DNA from: Caballeronia sp. NK8
Lineage (GTDB): Bacteria; Pseudomonadota; Gammaproteobacteria; Burkholderiales; Burkholderiaceae
Assembly (NCBI RefSeq): GCF_018408855.1
Contig: NZ_AP024325.1
Coordinates: 434,001-498,000, forward strand
Direction of reading: 5' to 3'
Length of the DNA: 64,000 nt
This document shows positions 15,766-23,652 of this stretch, piece by piece. The stretch's first letter is position 1, and every line of letters begins with the position of its first letter. The position numbers and the translations under genes were made by a program. Under the pieces are notes generated by a model. That model made no database searches and was not told the DNA's origin. It worked only from the letters and a program-made list of their open reading frames with translations.

Positions 15766-17124
15766 ATGGAAGAGACAAAGGTTGTCGATGTACAGGCGCT
15801 CATCAACACGCAGCCGTTTTCGCGCTATCAATGGCTCGTATTCGCGATGTGCTTCGTGATCGTATTGATGGATGGTTTCGATACGGCCGCGATCGGTTTC
15901 ATCGCGCCATCGCTCGTCGGCGAATGGCATCTGAGCCGGGCGGCGCTCGCACCCGTGCTGAGCGCGGCGCTGTTCGGGCTCGCGTGCGGCGCGCTGCTGT
16001 CCGGGCCGCTCGCGGATCGCTGGGGCAGGCGCGGCGTGCTGATCGCGGCGGTGTTCATATTCGGCTTGGCGTGCCTGGCTTCGGGCCAGGCGGGCGATCT
16101 CACTTCGTTGACCGCGCTGCGCTTCGTGACCGGTGTGGGCCTCGGCGCGGCGATGCCTAACGCCGTCACGTTGATGAGCGAGTTCTGCCCGAACGGCCGC
16201 CGCGCGACCATCGTCAATCTGATGTTCTGCGGCTTTCCTTTGGGCGCGGCATTCGGCGGTTTTCTCGCGGCCTGGATGATTCCGCACTTCGGCTGGCGCA
16301 GCGTGCTGCATTTCGGCGGCGCGGTGCCGTTGTTGCTGACGGTGGTGCTCGTGCTCGCGCTGCCGGAATCGATCCAGTACATGGTGTCGAAGAAGAAGCC
16401 TGTCGAGCGCATTCGCAAGGTGTTGACGCGCATCGCGCCGCACGTTGCGGCGGCAGAATCGTTCGTGATGCGTGAAGCCGCCGGACCCGCAGCGGGCAGC
16501 GGCGGGGCGCGCATCGTGCTGTCGCGCGCACATGTCTTCGGTTCGTTGATGCTGTGGCTGTGCTATTTCATGGGCCTCGTGATCTTCTACGGCCTCATCA
16601 ACTGGATGCCGGTGCTGCTGAAGGATGCGGGTCTGAGCCCGCAGCGCGCGGCGCTGATTTCCGCGCTCTTTCCGCTCGGCGGCGCGGGCACGGTGCTGTG
16701 CGGCATGCTGATGGATCGCTTCAATCCGAACGGCGTCGTGGCGGGCGCATACGCGCTCGGCGCGGTGAGCGTGTACGCGATCGGACAGGCGATCGGCAAT
16801 GTCGGACTGCTCGTGTGCGCGGTGTTCGTGGCGGGCGTGCTCGTGAATACCGCGCAGGCTTCGATGCCCGCGCTCGCGGCGGCGTTCTATCCGACCTCGG
16901 GACGCGGCACCGGCGTCGCGTGGATGCTGGGCGTCGGCCGGTTCGGTGGAATCGCGGGCTCGTTTCTGGTCGCAGAGCTTGCGCGGCAGCAGATGAGCCT
17001 GCCGGGCATCTTCACCGTGGTGGCGATGGCGGGCGCGGCATCGTGCGCCGCATTGTTGCTCAAGCAGGTGGCGAGTCCCCGCTCGACGACCGAAGTCGCG
17101 GATGGCCAGCCGCTCGCGCATTGA
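15766..17124 (+). CDS. AAHS-family MFS permease (aromatic acid:H+ symporter)
   Basis: Inner-membrane permease of 452 residues with about 12 predicted transmembrane segments. The first helix carries MDGFDTAAIGFIAPSL, the DGFD signature of the aromatic acid:H+ symporters (PcaK, BenK, MhpT). GPLADRWGRRGVL is the A-loop motif, and LPESIQYM and FGGxFGA-like segments follow. AGAGAGGATGTT precedes the ATG. Placed directly behind the gamma-glutamylation/oxygenase operon, it suggests that the substrate is an aromatic acid rather than an uncharged arylamine such as aniline. Confidence 0.9.
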   Translation: MEETKVVDVQALINTQPFSRYQWLVFAMCFVIVLMDGFDTAAIGFIAPSLVGEWHLSRAALAPVLSAALFGLACGALLSGPLADRWGRRGVLIAAVFIFGLACLASGQAGDLTSLTALRFVTGVGLGAAMPNAVTLMSEFCPNGRRATIVNLMFCGFPLGAAFGGFLAAWMIPHFGWRSVLHFGGAVPLLLTVVLVLALPESIQYMVSKKKPVERIRKVLTRIAPHVAAAESFVMREAAGPAAGSGGARIVLSRAHVFGSLMLWLCYFMGLVIFYGLINWMPVLLKDAGLSPQRAALISALFPLGGAGTVLCGMLMDRFNPNGVVAGAYALGAVSVYAIGQAIGNVGLLVCAVFVAGVLVNTAQASMPALAAAFYPTSGRGTGVAWMLGVGRFGGIAGSFLVAELARQQMSLPGIFTVVAMAGAASCAALLLKQVASPRSTTEVADGQPLAH

Positions 17125-17287
17125 CCTCATCGGCGATATGTCGAACGTTCATGCTCGAATTCGAAACGTCGGTCCGGATGGATGACATGAAGGCATTACC
17201 CTTCGCTCGCGCCTGGGTATATGGTTGAAGTGTGCGCGAACGCAGCGCACACGCATCAGCAGTGAGCCTTCGTTGAAGGAGAAAGTC

Positions 17288-17557
17288 ATGAAGATCGTTC
17301 TCGTTTCGGCCACGCTCGTGGCCGTCGTCTCGCTCGGAAGCCTGGCTCAGGCGGAAGAGGCCACCGACACCTTGCAATCCATCCCCGCGCCGCGCCAGCA
17401 GAGCGCGCAGAGCGCGACACCTTCCGACGACACCGCTTATGGCGGGGCGGCCACGGGTCAAAGCGCCAGCGGAAGCACGTCGAAGTGGGCTGGCGGCGCA
17501 GCGGTCAGATGCAACCCGCAGCCTTTCTGCAACATCTATTCGGGCGGCGGTCAGTGA
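17288..17557 (+). CDS. Small secreted hypothetical protein
   Basis: An 89-residue protein with a clear Sec signal peptide (MKIVLVSATLVAVVSLGSLAQA, cleavage likely after AQA). The mature part is short, low-complexity and rich in Ser, Gly, Ala and Gln, with two cysteines near the end (RCNPQPFCN) that could form a disulfide. AAGGAGAAAG precedes the ATG at 17288. No family recognised; similar short periplasmic proteins are common in Burkholderiales. Confidence 0.7.
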   Translation: MKIVLVSATLVAVVSLGSLAQAEEATDTLQSIPAPRQQSAQSATPSDDTAYGGAATGQSASGSTSKWAGGAAVRCNPQPFCNIYSGGGQ

Positions 17558-17681
17558 GCGTAATGCGCCTCGCGGCCTCTCGGAACCGGAAGCTCATCCG
17601 ACGGGGCCGCCAGGTGCCGCGCGAGAAGGTGTCATCGGAGGCTGTTAAAATCCCCGAAACGTTTTTTACGGGCACGATGTG

Positions 17682-18248
17682 ATGGGTTTCGAACAACTCG
17701 CCGGACTGAAAAAGCAACTCGAGAAACAGGCTGCTAGCAAGGCAGCAGAGAAAAAGGCGCCGCGCGGGCGGCGTCCCGCGCCGGCGGCCGGGGCGAAGCC
17801 GGCGGCGGCAGCGAAGCCGGTGAATCCGTCGAAGCCGGCGAAGCCGGCGGGGGCGCAGAAGCCGGCGGCGCCATCGAAGCCGGTGGATCCTGTCGTACAC
17901 ACGATCGGCAAGCTGCAGAAGCGGTTTCCGCTCGCATTTCCGAAGAATCCCGCTCCCAAGGTTCCGCTCAAGGTCGGTATTTTCGAGGACCTCGTGAAAC
18001 ATGCGGCGGAACTCGGCCTCGACGAGAAGGAATTGCGTGGCGCGATCAAGGTCTGGTGCCGCGGCAATCGTTACTGGACCTGTCTCGTGCAGGGCGCGCC
18101 TCGAATCGATCTGACGGGCGGGCAGGCGGGCGAAGTATCGCCGGCGGATGCGGAACGCGCCGGGTATCTGGAAGCGAACCGCCTGGCGCGGTCGGCTGCG
18201 GCTCCGAAGACGGCGGAACCGGCCAAGACGGCGGAATCCGCCAAGTAA
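17682..18248 (+). CDS. ProQ/FinO-domain RNA-binding protein
   Basis: Protein of about 188 residues. The N-terminal 65 residues are an Ala/Pro/Lys-rich basic linker with repeated KPAKPAG-like units. A ProQ/FinO fold follows at about 68-155 (LQKRFPLAFPKNP, FEDLVKHAAELGLDEKELRGAIKVWCRGNRYWTCL in parts, then GEVSPADAERA), and an Ala/Lys-rich tail ends it. FinO-domain proteins bind structured RNAs and 3' ends and act as sRNA chaperones. ATG 17682 is preferred to the GTG at 17679. Monocistronic, followed by a strong terminator. Confidence 0.88.
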   Translation: MGFEQLAGLKKQLEKQAASKAAEKKAPRGRRPAPAAGAKPAAAAKPVNPSKPAKPAGAQKPAAPSKPVDPVVHTIGKLQKRFPLAFPKNPAPKVPLKVGIFEDLVKHAAELGLDEKELRGAIKVWCRGNRYWTCLVQGAPRIDLTGGQAGEVSPADAERAGYLEANRLARSAAAPKTAEPAKTAESAK

Positions 18249-18254
18249 CACGAC

Positions 18255-18291
18255 ACGCCGCGCGCAGTCTGCCGCGCGGCGTTTTCTATTT
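18255..18291 (+). terminator. Rho-independent terminator of the ProQ-domain gene
   Basis: Perfect 10-bp stem ACGCCGCGCG (18255-18264) and CGCGCGGCGT (18273-18282), loop of eight, then TTTCTATTTTT. Confidence 0.85.
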
Positions 18292-18302
18292 TTCCGATGG
18301 CC

Positions 18303-18854
18303 TCATCGCGGCGGCGCGATATCGTATGAGATTCGCCCGGCCGGTAGAAAGAACAGCGCGATCACCGCGCCGCCCTTCGCTTCCGGGTAGTGGTGGCTTC
18401 CCGGCGCGGGCGCGGTCCAGCCGCCATGACACCATCCGTTCGGACCGGCGAGCGCCGCGTTTTCATCGAGCGGCACGACCATGTTGAACTCGCCGTACGG
18501 GTGCGTGTGATAGTCGCCGCGAAAGCTGCCTTCCGGATTGTTCTGCTCGTTGCCGGTGCTGTCCATCAGAACTGCGGTGATGCTGAAGAAGAACGTCTCC
18601 GGACACGGTGCGACGAGACGCGCGCGCCGATATCGCGGGCCGGAGATTTCGACATCTGCTGCCCAGCCTTCGTCGACGCCTAGCTTGATCAGCCGTGCCA
18701 GATCCCTGTATAACGCGCTATTTACGCCGTATCGAGTGTTGAGCCAGTGCTCGACGTTCGTGTCTGGCGTTATGTCCTTGATCTCTTCGAGAAAGGGCAG
18801 GCATCGCGCGATGAGTGCTTCCTTGCTGGTTTGTGCGGCTTGAGTCTGGGGCAT
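18303..18854 (-). CDS. DUF4863 protein, candidate 4-hydroxylaminobenzoate lyase-like enzyme
   Basis: Cytosolic protein of 183 residues, cupin-like. From memory this is the DUF4863 family, whose characterised member PnbB converts 4-hydroxylaminobenzoate to protocatechuate and ammonia in nitrobenzoate degradation. Conserved-looking parts are LARLIKLGVDEGWAADVEI, the RGDYHTHPYGEFNMVVPLD core with two His, GWCHGGWTAPAPGSHHYPE, and GGAVIALFFLPAGRISY. The start at 18854 follows AAGGAGAAG. It lies 1.2 kb past the AAHS permease, and the reaction of its relatives fits an amino- or hydroxylaminobenzoate pathway for the nearby cluster. Lyase function here is inference. Confidence 0.72.
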   Translation of the reverse strand: MPQTQAAQTSKEALIARCLPFLEEIKDITPDTNVEHWLNTRYGVNSALYRDLARLIKLGVDEGWAADVEISGPRYRRARLVAPCPETFFFSITAVLMDSTGNEQNNPEGSFRGDYHTHPYGEFNMVVPLDENAALAGPNGWCHGGWTAPAPGSHHYPEAKGGAVIALFFLPAGRISYDIAPPR

Positions 18855-19034
18855 CGATCTTCTCCTTGATTCGAATGAAGGCACGATGACATATCGACTG
18901 GCGCATTAGAAGCGAAGTTGTTGCAAGGGAAACGTGAACGTCGTGCAAATATTGGCGTTGACCAGAAAACCCGAAAATCGATTCGTCATCCGAATGAATT
19001 GTTGGCAGCGCAATAGTGCCGCGCATCGAAGCAA

Positions 19035-19070
19035 TAAAAAAAAGCGCGATGCCTCATCGGCATCGCGCTT
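19035..19070 (-). terminator. Rho-independent terminator of the porin gene
   Basis: On the minus strand a perfect 12-bp stem (19042-19053 with 19059-19070), loop of five bases, followed by a run of T (the A-run at 19036-19043 on the plus strand). Confidence 0.88.
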
Positions 19071-19089
19071 CCATTGAATCAAACTTCGA

Positions 19090-20253
19090 TCAGAACTTGT
19101 GACGCAGGCCGACGCGCGTCACGAACTGCGTGTTCGCGCCCGCATTGCCGATAAACGACGACGCCGAACCGATCTCCGCCTGCACCGGCACACCCCGGTT
19201 GTTGCCCGACGCCTTCTGATACGCGCCGATCAAATAGACGTCGGTGCGCTTCGACAGTGCGTAGTCGACCACGCCGTTGAACTGATTCCATCTGCCGTCG
19301 AAGTTGCCGCTGAGGTCCGAGAACGTATAACCGACGCCTGCGCTGAAGGCCGGCGTGAACGCATACTTGCCGCCGACTTCATAGTTGTTCAGCGTCGACG
19401 ATCCAGCCGTGATCTGATGGAACATCGTGTGCGTCCAGTTTGCCCAGATCACCGCGGCGGCGATCGAGTAACGCGCGCCGACGCCGAAGGTTTCCAGATC
19501 ATGCAGGCCGAGCGTGTTCACGTTGGCGATGCTCACGCTGAACGCGGGCGTCGCGGCATTCGGATAGCGCAGCTTGGTATACGCCGCGCCGATGCCGAGC
19601 GGCCCTTGCGCGTAGTTCAAACCGAAGCTGTACGCGCTCGACGAACCCTGCACCGCGTTCGCACCGGTTCCGATCGTGGGCGAGCCCGCGAAGTTGGTCG
19701 AGTTCGAGAAGCCGTACATCGCGCCGAACGTCACGCCGTAGAAGCTCGCGCTGCTGAACTTGACCGCGTTGTTGATGCGGCTCGAGGTCAGTTGATCCAG
19801 ATCGTTGATGTGATACGCGTAGTTGCCGGCGGGCGTCTGGCTGCCCATCGTGTAGTTGCCGCCGAGATAGTCGGTCGAGAACGAGTATTGACGACCGAAG
19901 GTCAGCGAGCCGAATTCATTCTTCGAAACACCGACATACGCCTGACGGCCGAATTCGGCGCCGCCCTGGCCGAGCGTGCCATCGCCGCTGTTGAAGCCGT
20001 TCTCGAGCACGAAGATCGCCTTCAGACCGCCGCCCAGATCTTCCGCGCCGCGCAGACCCCAGCGGCTGCCTTGCGCGACACCGTCCGCGTACTTGACCAC
20101 GCTATCGTGGCCGCCGGCCGTCGCGACCTTGTTCGCATACGTGATACCGGCGTCGATGATGCCGTACAGCGTGACGCTGCTTTGCGCGTGCGCCGCACCA
20201 CTGAACATGGCGAACATGCCGAGTGCCGCTGCCGCTACGATGTGCTTCTTCAT
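19090..20253 (-). CDS. General porin, OmpC/Gram-negative porin type of Burkholderiales
   Basis: Outer-membrane beta-barrel porin of 387 residues. Signal peptide MKKHIVAAAALGMFAMFSGAAHA, then QSSVTLYGIIDAGITYANK, the typical first strand. SRWGLRGAEDLGGGLKAIF with FGRQYSFSTDY matches the porin_4 family, and the last residue is Phe (LRHKF) as needed for BAM recognition. It forms channels for small hydrophilic solutes. Monocistronic with its own terminator and a long AT-rich leader. It may serve the neighbouring aromatic uptake, but porins of this type are general. Confidence 0.95.
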   Translation of the reverse strand: MKKHIVAAAALGMFAMFSGAAHAQSSVTLYGIIDAGITYANKVATAGGHDSVVKYADGVAQGSRWGLRGAEDLGGGLKAIFVLENGFNSGDGTLGQGGAEFGRQAYVGVSKNEFGSLTFGRQYSFSTDYLGGNYTMGSQTPAGNYAYHINDLDQLTSSRINNAVKFSSASFYGVTFGAMYGFSNSTNFAGSPTIGTGANAVQGSSSAYSFGLNYAQGPLGIGAAYTKLRYPNAATPAFSVSIANVNTLGLHDLETFGVGARYSIAAAVIWANWTHTMFHQITAGSSTLNNYEVGGKYAFTPAFSAGVGYTFSDLSGNFDGRWNQFNGVVDYALSKRTDVYLIGAYQKASGNNRGVPVQAEIGSASSFIGNAGANTQFVTRVGLRHKF

Positions 20254-20659
20254 TTTTCTTTTCCTTGGTGTGGTCCGCGTGACGCGGCTCGCTTTGGGAA
20301 GCGCCGCAACGCTTTTTCAGAGCGCGAACGCTGCCATCCCGGCTTCGCGCGCAATCGCTTGAAGGTCGAGTCGGACGTGACGATATTGAGGTCGCTGCTT
20401 TCGCGAGAAGGGGGCAAGCGTTCCCGCTGCGACAAGCAGAGGAATCGTTGCTTCGCGTTATAGCGATAGAAATATAGCGCGTCGTCAGGCGTTGGTAAAT
20501 TTAGGTAACGCAATCTGTAGTATTTCTTCCACAGCATTGTCATCGAGGGCCGTCACGTTCTCGCAGTCGATTCGCAACTAACTGTCTTGCGCATACCCCG
20601 ACTTCGAACAGGCGCGAGGATTGCATGGCCGACGCTGGAGCTATACAAAAGGAGACGTG
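20254..20659. other. Divergent non-coding region between porin and hypothetical gene
   Basis: About 406 bases without a convincing gene. The half next to the porin is its leader (possibly over 200 nt long); the part around 20460-20540 is AT-rich and holds the candidate porin promoter. Nothing else recognised. Confidence 0.6.
20471..20499 (-). promoter_or_regulatory. Candidate porin promoter
   Basis: On the minus strand TTTACC (20499-20494), 17-base spacer, TATATT (20476-20471). This predicts a 5' leader of over 200 bases, common for porins that are controlled by small RNAs. Confidence 0.35.
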
Positions 20660-21277
20660 ATGGCCGATAACAGACACCCGGACGCTTGCAGAATCGGCGT
20701 TGCTTTCATCGAAGCGCAATTGAGCGCGCTCATCGCTTACGCCAGCCTCTTGTCCGACTGGATCGAACGCGGTGCGCCGCCGCCCGATTTCGCCAAAGCA
20801 CAGCCGCTATTGGCGCGCCGGCATTCGCATCCGGAAGCGCATACGCACAGCGAAGACGGCACGCCGATGAAGACCCCGCCGCCGGAAGACACGTGGTCGT
20901 GGCCATCATTCGACGACGCCGACAAGCGCATCGCGTTCGCGTCGATCGTTCCGTGCACGAATGCGATCCTCGCGGTCGCCGAATACTTCGATATTCATCG
21001 GTTTTCGGCGTCGCGCGCGCCCGAAGTGCAATTTCTCATGCGCGTGCGCGATGCCGCGGTAAACGGCAACACGTTCAGCATTCCCACCGACGAATACATG
21101 CCGCACGCGGCCTATGCAGGCTTGATCGTCGATCCGTCGCTGGACGGCACGCTGCTTTTCAGCGATGGCGTCAGGCCCGGCTTCCTGGCGTTCGGCGATA
21201 CGGTCGGTTTGCTGCGCTATCTGACGAAGCTATTGAAGAGCATGCAATCGGTGATCAGCGCGGGCGATGCGGGATGA
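20660..21277 (+). CDS. Hypothetical protein
   Basis: A 205-residue soluble protein, family not recognised. The N-terminus (MADNRHPDACRIGVAFIEAQ) is followed by a helical stretch, a His-rich patch (RRHSHPEAHTHSED at about 53-66) that could bind metal, and a C-terminal half ending in LLRYLTKLLKSMQSVI. AAAGGAGA precedes the ATG. It is convergent with the AraC gene at the end of the betaine-type operon, five bases apart. No transmembrane segment or signal peptide seen. Confidence 0.65.
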   Translation: MADNRHPDACRIGVAFIEAQLSALIAYASLLSDWIERGAPPPDFAKAQPLLARRHSHPEAHTHSEDGTPMKTPPPEDTWSWPSFDDADKRIAFASIVPCTNAILAVAEYFDIHRFSASRAPEVQFLMRVRDAAVNGNTFSIPTDEYMPHAAYAGLIVDPSLDGTLLFSDGVRPGFLAFGDTVGLLRYLTKLLKSMQSVISAGDAG

Positions 21278-21282
21278 CCCAT

Positions 21283-22314
21283 TCAGCGCGCGTCGCTCGC
21301 GGCGCGCTCCTGTCCGGGTGTCCTGGAGAACAATTGTTTGTAGCAGCGCCCGAGATGCGATGCGCTCGCGAAGCCGCATTGCATCGCGACATCGAGCAAG
21401 GAAAGCGACGATTCGCGAATCAGCTTTTGCGCCGCCTTCAGCCGCAATTCCAGATAGAACTGCGAAGGCCGCACGTTGAAATGCTTGATCCACATGCGCT
21501 CGAACGTGCGTGGCGAAATGCCCGCGAGCGATGCGATCGTCTTCATCGGAATAGGGCGCTCGATGTTCTGTTCCATCAGCGTTACCGCATGAACGATGCG
21601 CCGGTCTTCGACGCCGTAGCGCCATTGAATCGCCATCTTCTGGCTTTCCTGCGCGGTACGCATGCGAGTATGGATGAACTGATCGGCCACTTCAGCCGCG
21701 AGTTGATGCCCGTGCTGACGCGCGATCAGATCGAGCATCATGTCGATGGCGGCGGTGCCGCCGCTGCACGTCATGCGATCGCCTTCTATGCAGTAGAGAT
21801 CGCGGCTAACGTCGAGCGATGGAAACTCGTCGGCGAGTTCCTTGAGCGCTTCCCAGTGAATCGTGCAGCGCCGCTTGTCGAGCAGGCCCGCGCGCGCGAG
21901 GATCATCGTGCCGAGACTGATGCCGCCGATCGTCGATCCGTTCGCGGCATAGCGGCGCAGGAAATCGAAGACCTGCGCATTGCGATAGTTCGACACGCCA
22001 ATGCTCGCGACCACGAACACATGACTCAGTTCAGGCGACGACGTGATCGCGAAGTCCGGCAACAGCGCGAATCCCGAGCTCGAGGAAACCGGCTCGCCGT
22101 CCGCGCTCATCAGATGCCAGCTATACAGCGCCTTGCCGCTCACGCGATTCGCCGCGCGCAGCGGCTCGGTGACGGAACTGAGCGCCATCATCGAAAAATG
22201 CGGGACCAGGAAAAAGCCCATGCGTTGTGTCACCGCATCTTCGCCGACGATGGATGCGCTCACGCGCCCGGTTTTGATCGGGCGCGTGGTCGGCGGGATG
22301 TCGTTCGCGTTCAT
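21283..22314 (-). CDS. GlxA-type AraC-family regulator with DJ-1/PfpI-like sensor domain
   Basis: Regulator of 343 residues. The N-terminal two-thirds is a class I glutamine-amidotransferase-like domain (GFFLVPHFSMMALSSVTEPLRAANR; GGISLGTMILARAGLLDKRRCTIHWE in parts) with the catalytic Cys apparently replaced. The C-terminus has a double AraC helix-turn-helix (RPIPMKTIASLAGISPRTFERMW; SLLDVAMQCGFASASHLGRCYK). This architecture is that of GbdR, CdhR and SouR, which sense glycine betaine, carnitine and sarcosine. It is the last gene of the ten-gene operon, starting three bases after the MmgE/PrpD stop. It probably activates the operon when the imported substrate is present. Confidence 0.9.
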   Translation of the reverse strand: MNANDIPPTTRPIKTGRVSASIVGEDAVTQRMGFFLVPHFSMMALSSVTEPLRAANRVSGKALYSWHLMSADGEPVSSSSGFALLPDFAITSSPELSHVFVVASIGVSNYRNAQVFDFLRRYAANGSTIGGISLGTMILARAGLLDKRRCTIHWEALKELADEFPSLDVSRDLYCIEGDRMTCSGGTAAIDMMLDLIARQHGHQLAAEVADQFIHTRMRTAQESQKMAIQWRYGVEDRRIVHAVTLMEQNIERPIPMKTIASLAGISPRTFERMWIKHFNVRPSQFYLELRLKAAQKLIRESSLSLLDVAMQCGFASASHLGRCYKQLFSRTPGQERAASDAR

Positions 22315-22317
22315 GCG

Positions 22318-23649
22318 CTAGACGCGAATCGAACCGAGCACGAGATCGAGCAAGGGCGTCACGTCGCCGGTGTCGAGTGCGTCGATGGTGCGCTCCAGTC
22401 GATGCGCCATGTTAGCGCCGCATGCGGTATCGGCAAAGGCGTGGAACTTGGCGCGGATCGCCGCTTCATCGAGCGGGGTATCGGGATCGCCCAGTGCTTG
22501 CGTCGCGCCGGAGTCGAAACGCTTGCCGTCGAAAAGCTCGATGCTCACTTCGGCCAGGCGCTCGCCCGGAAAACGCGACGTGTACTCCGCACCTTCCTCG
22601 GTGCGAATGAGATGGCTCAGGCGCAGCACTTCGCTGTCGCGCAACGCGTCGCCGTGCAGCGCGTCGAAACGTACCGCACCGTGCTTCAGCGCTACGGCGA
22701 CGGGAAAGAGCAGACTATATTGCGCCTCTTCCGTCGATGCCGGTGCGGCGTGCGCGAGGCGCGTCGCGTGATGAAAGGTACGCACGTTCACCGCGCGAAT
22801 CTGCGCGCTGGTGAAGCCGTGCCTCGATTTGAGCGCGAGTGCGGCATCGATGGCGGGATGCGCCCATCGGCAGACCGGTTGCGGTTTGAAATATTGCTCC
22901 ATGATGCGCCAGCGCTCGCCGAGATCGCTCCATAGACTGCGGGTTTCGTCCTGCTCGATGGTGAGCGCCGGCGCGCCCGTGAAGCCGCGCTGCGCGAGAA
23001 AGGCTGCGGAGAGACCCGCCATGCAGCCCCAGCCGGAACCGTCCTTCACCATCGTCGGGTGATCGATGCAGCGCATCATCTGACTCCGCGGGCCGTGATA
23101 CTCCGCGATGCCGAGCGCCTCGCGCGTCTGCCGCATGTCGAGCGGCAACACGCGCGCGGCGAGCGCCGCCGCGGCCAGGGCGTTCCACGCGCCCGACGTA
23201 TGATAATCGCAGGCACTCGCGTGCAACGCAATGCCCGCACGCGTGCCGAGTTCATAGCCGAGCACCACGCACGCGAGAAACTCGCGGCCGCTCATGCCGG
23301 GCCGCATGTCGGCAAGCGCGAGCAGCGCGGGCAGCACGGTCACGCCGACATGGCCTTTGGTTTGCGCGTGACCGTCGTGACCGTCGCAGCTATCGATGGT
23401 CATCGCGCCCGCGAGACCGGCGCCGATCGGGCTGGCAAAGCGCCCATCGAAGAGCATGCGCGAGCGCAGCGTGCCGGGCGCGAAGAACTCGGCCGCGTGA
23501 TCGCCCGCGATGCGCGACAGTTCCGTCTGCCTTCCTGCGAGCGCGACGCCGAGCAGATCGAGCACACATAGTCTGGCTTGTTCGATGACGCGTTCAGGCA
23601 GCGCATCGAACGTCAGCTCATGAATGAATGCGATTGCGGATGTGCCCAT
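22318..23649 (-). CDS. MmgE/PrpD-family protein
   Basis: Cytosolic protein of 443 residues of the 2-methylcitrate dehydratase/cis-aconitate decarboxylase/iminodisuccinate epimerase family. The N-terminus AFIHELTFDALPERVIEQARLCVLDLLGVALAG (in parts), the MTIDSCDGHDGHAQTKGHVG segment and the MVKDGSGWGCMAGLSAAFLA stretch match it. Members dehydrate, decarboxylate or epimerise short carboxylic acids. Three-base gaps link it to the enoyl-CoA hydratase-like gene upstream and to the AraC gene downstream. In this operon it may act on the acid left after CoA-dependent steps; the exact reaction is open. Confidence 0.85.
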   Translation of the reverse strand: MGTSAIAFIHELTFDALPERVIEQARLCVLDLLGVALAGRQTELSRIAGDHAAEFFAPGTLRSRMLFDGRFASPIGAGLAGAMTIDSCDGHDGHAQTKGHVGVTVLPALLALADMRPGMSGREFLACVVLGYELGTRAGIALHASACDYHTSGAWNALAAAALAARVLPLDMRQTREALGIAEYHGPRSQMMRCIDHPTMVKDGSGWGCMAGLSAAFLAQRGFTGAPALTIEQDETRSLWSDLGERWRIMEQYFKPQPVCRWAHPAIDAALALKSRHGFTSAQIRAVNVRTFHHATRLAHAAPASTEEAQYSLLFPVAVALKHGAVRFDALHGDALRDSEVLRLSHLIRTEEGAEYTSRFPGERLAEVSIELFDGKRFDSGATQALGDPDTPLDEAAIRAKFHAFADTACGANMAHRLERTIDALDTGDVTPLLDLVLGSIRV

Positions 23650-23652
23650 CCG

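Noticed and set aside
15562..17130. A 522-residue minus-strand frame opposite the AAHS permease
   Set aside because: Arg/His/Glu-rich shadow; the permease on the plus strand carries the DGFD and A-loop motifs.
20686..22935. A 749-residue plus-strand frame across the AraC and MmgE/PrpD genes
   Set aside because: Antisense to two recognised genes; composition typical of non-coding GC-rich frames.
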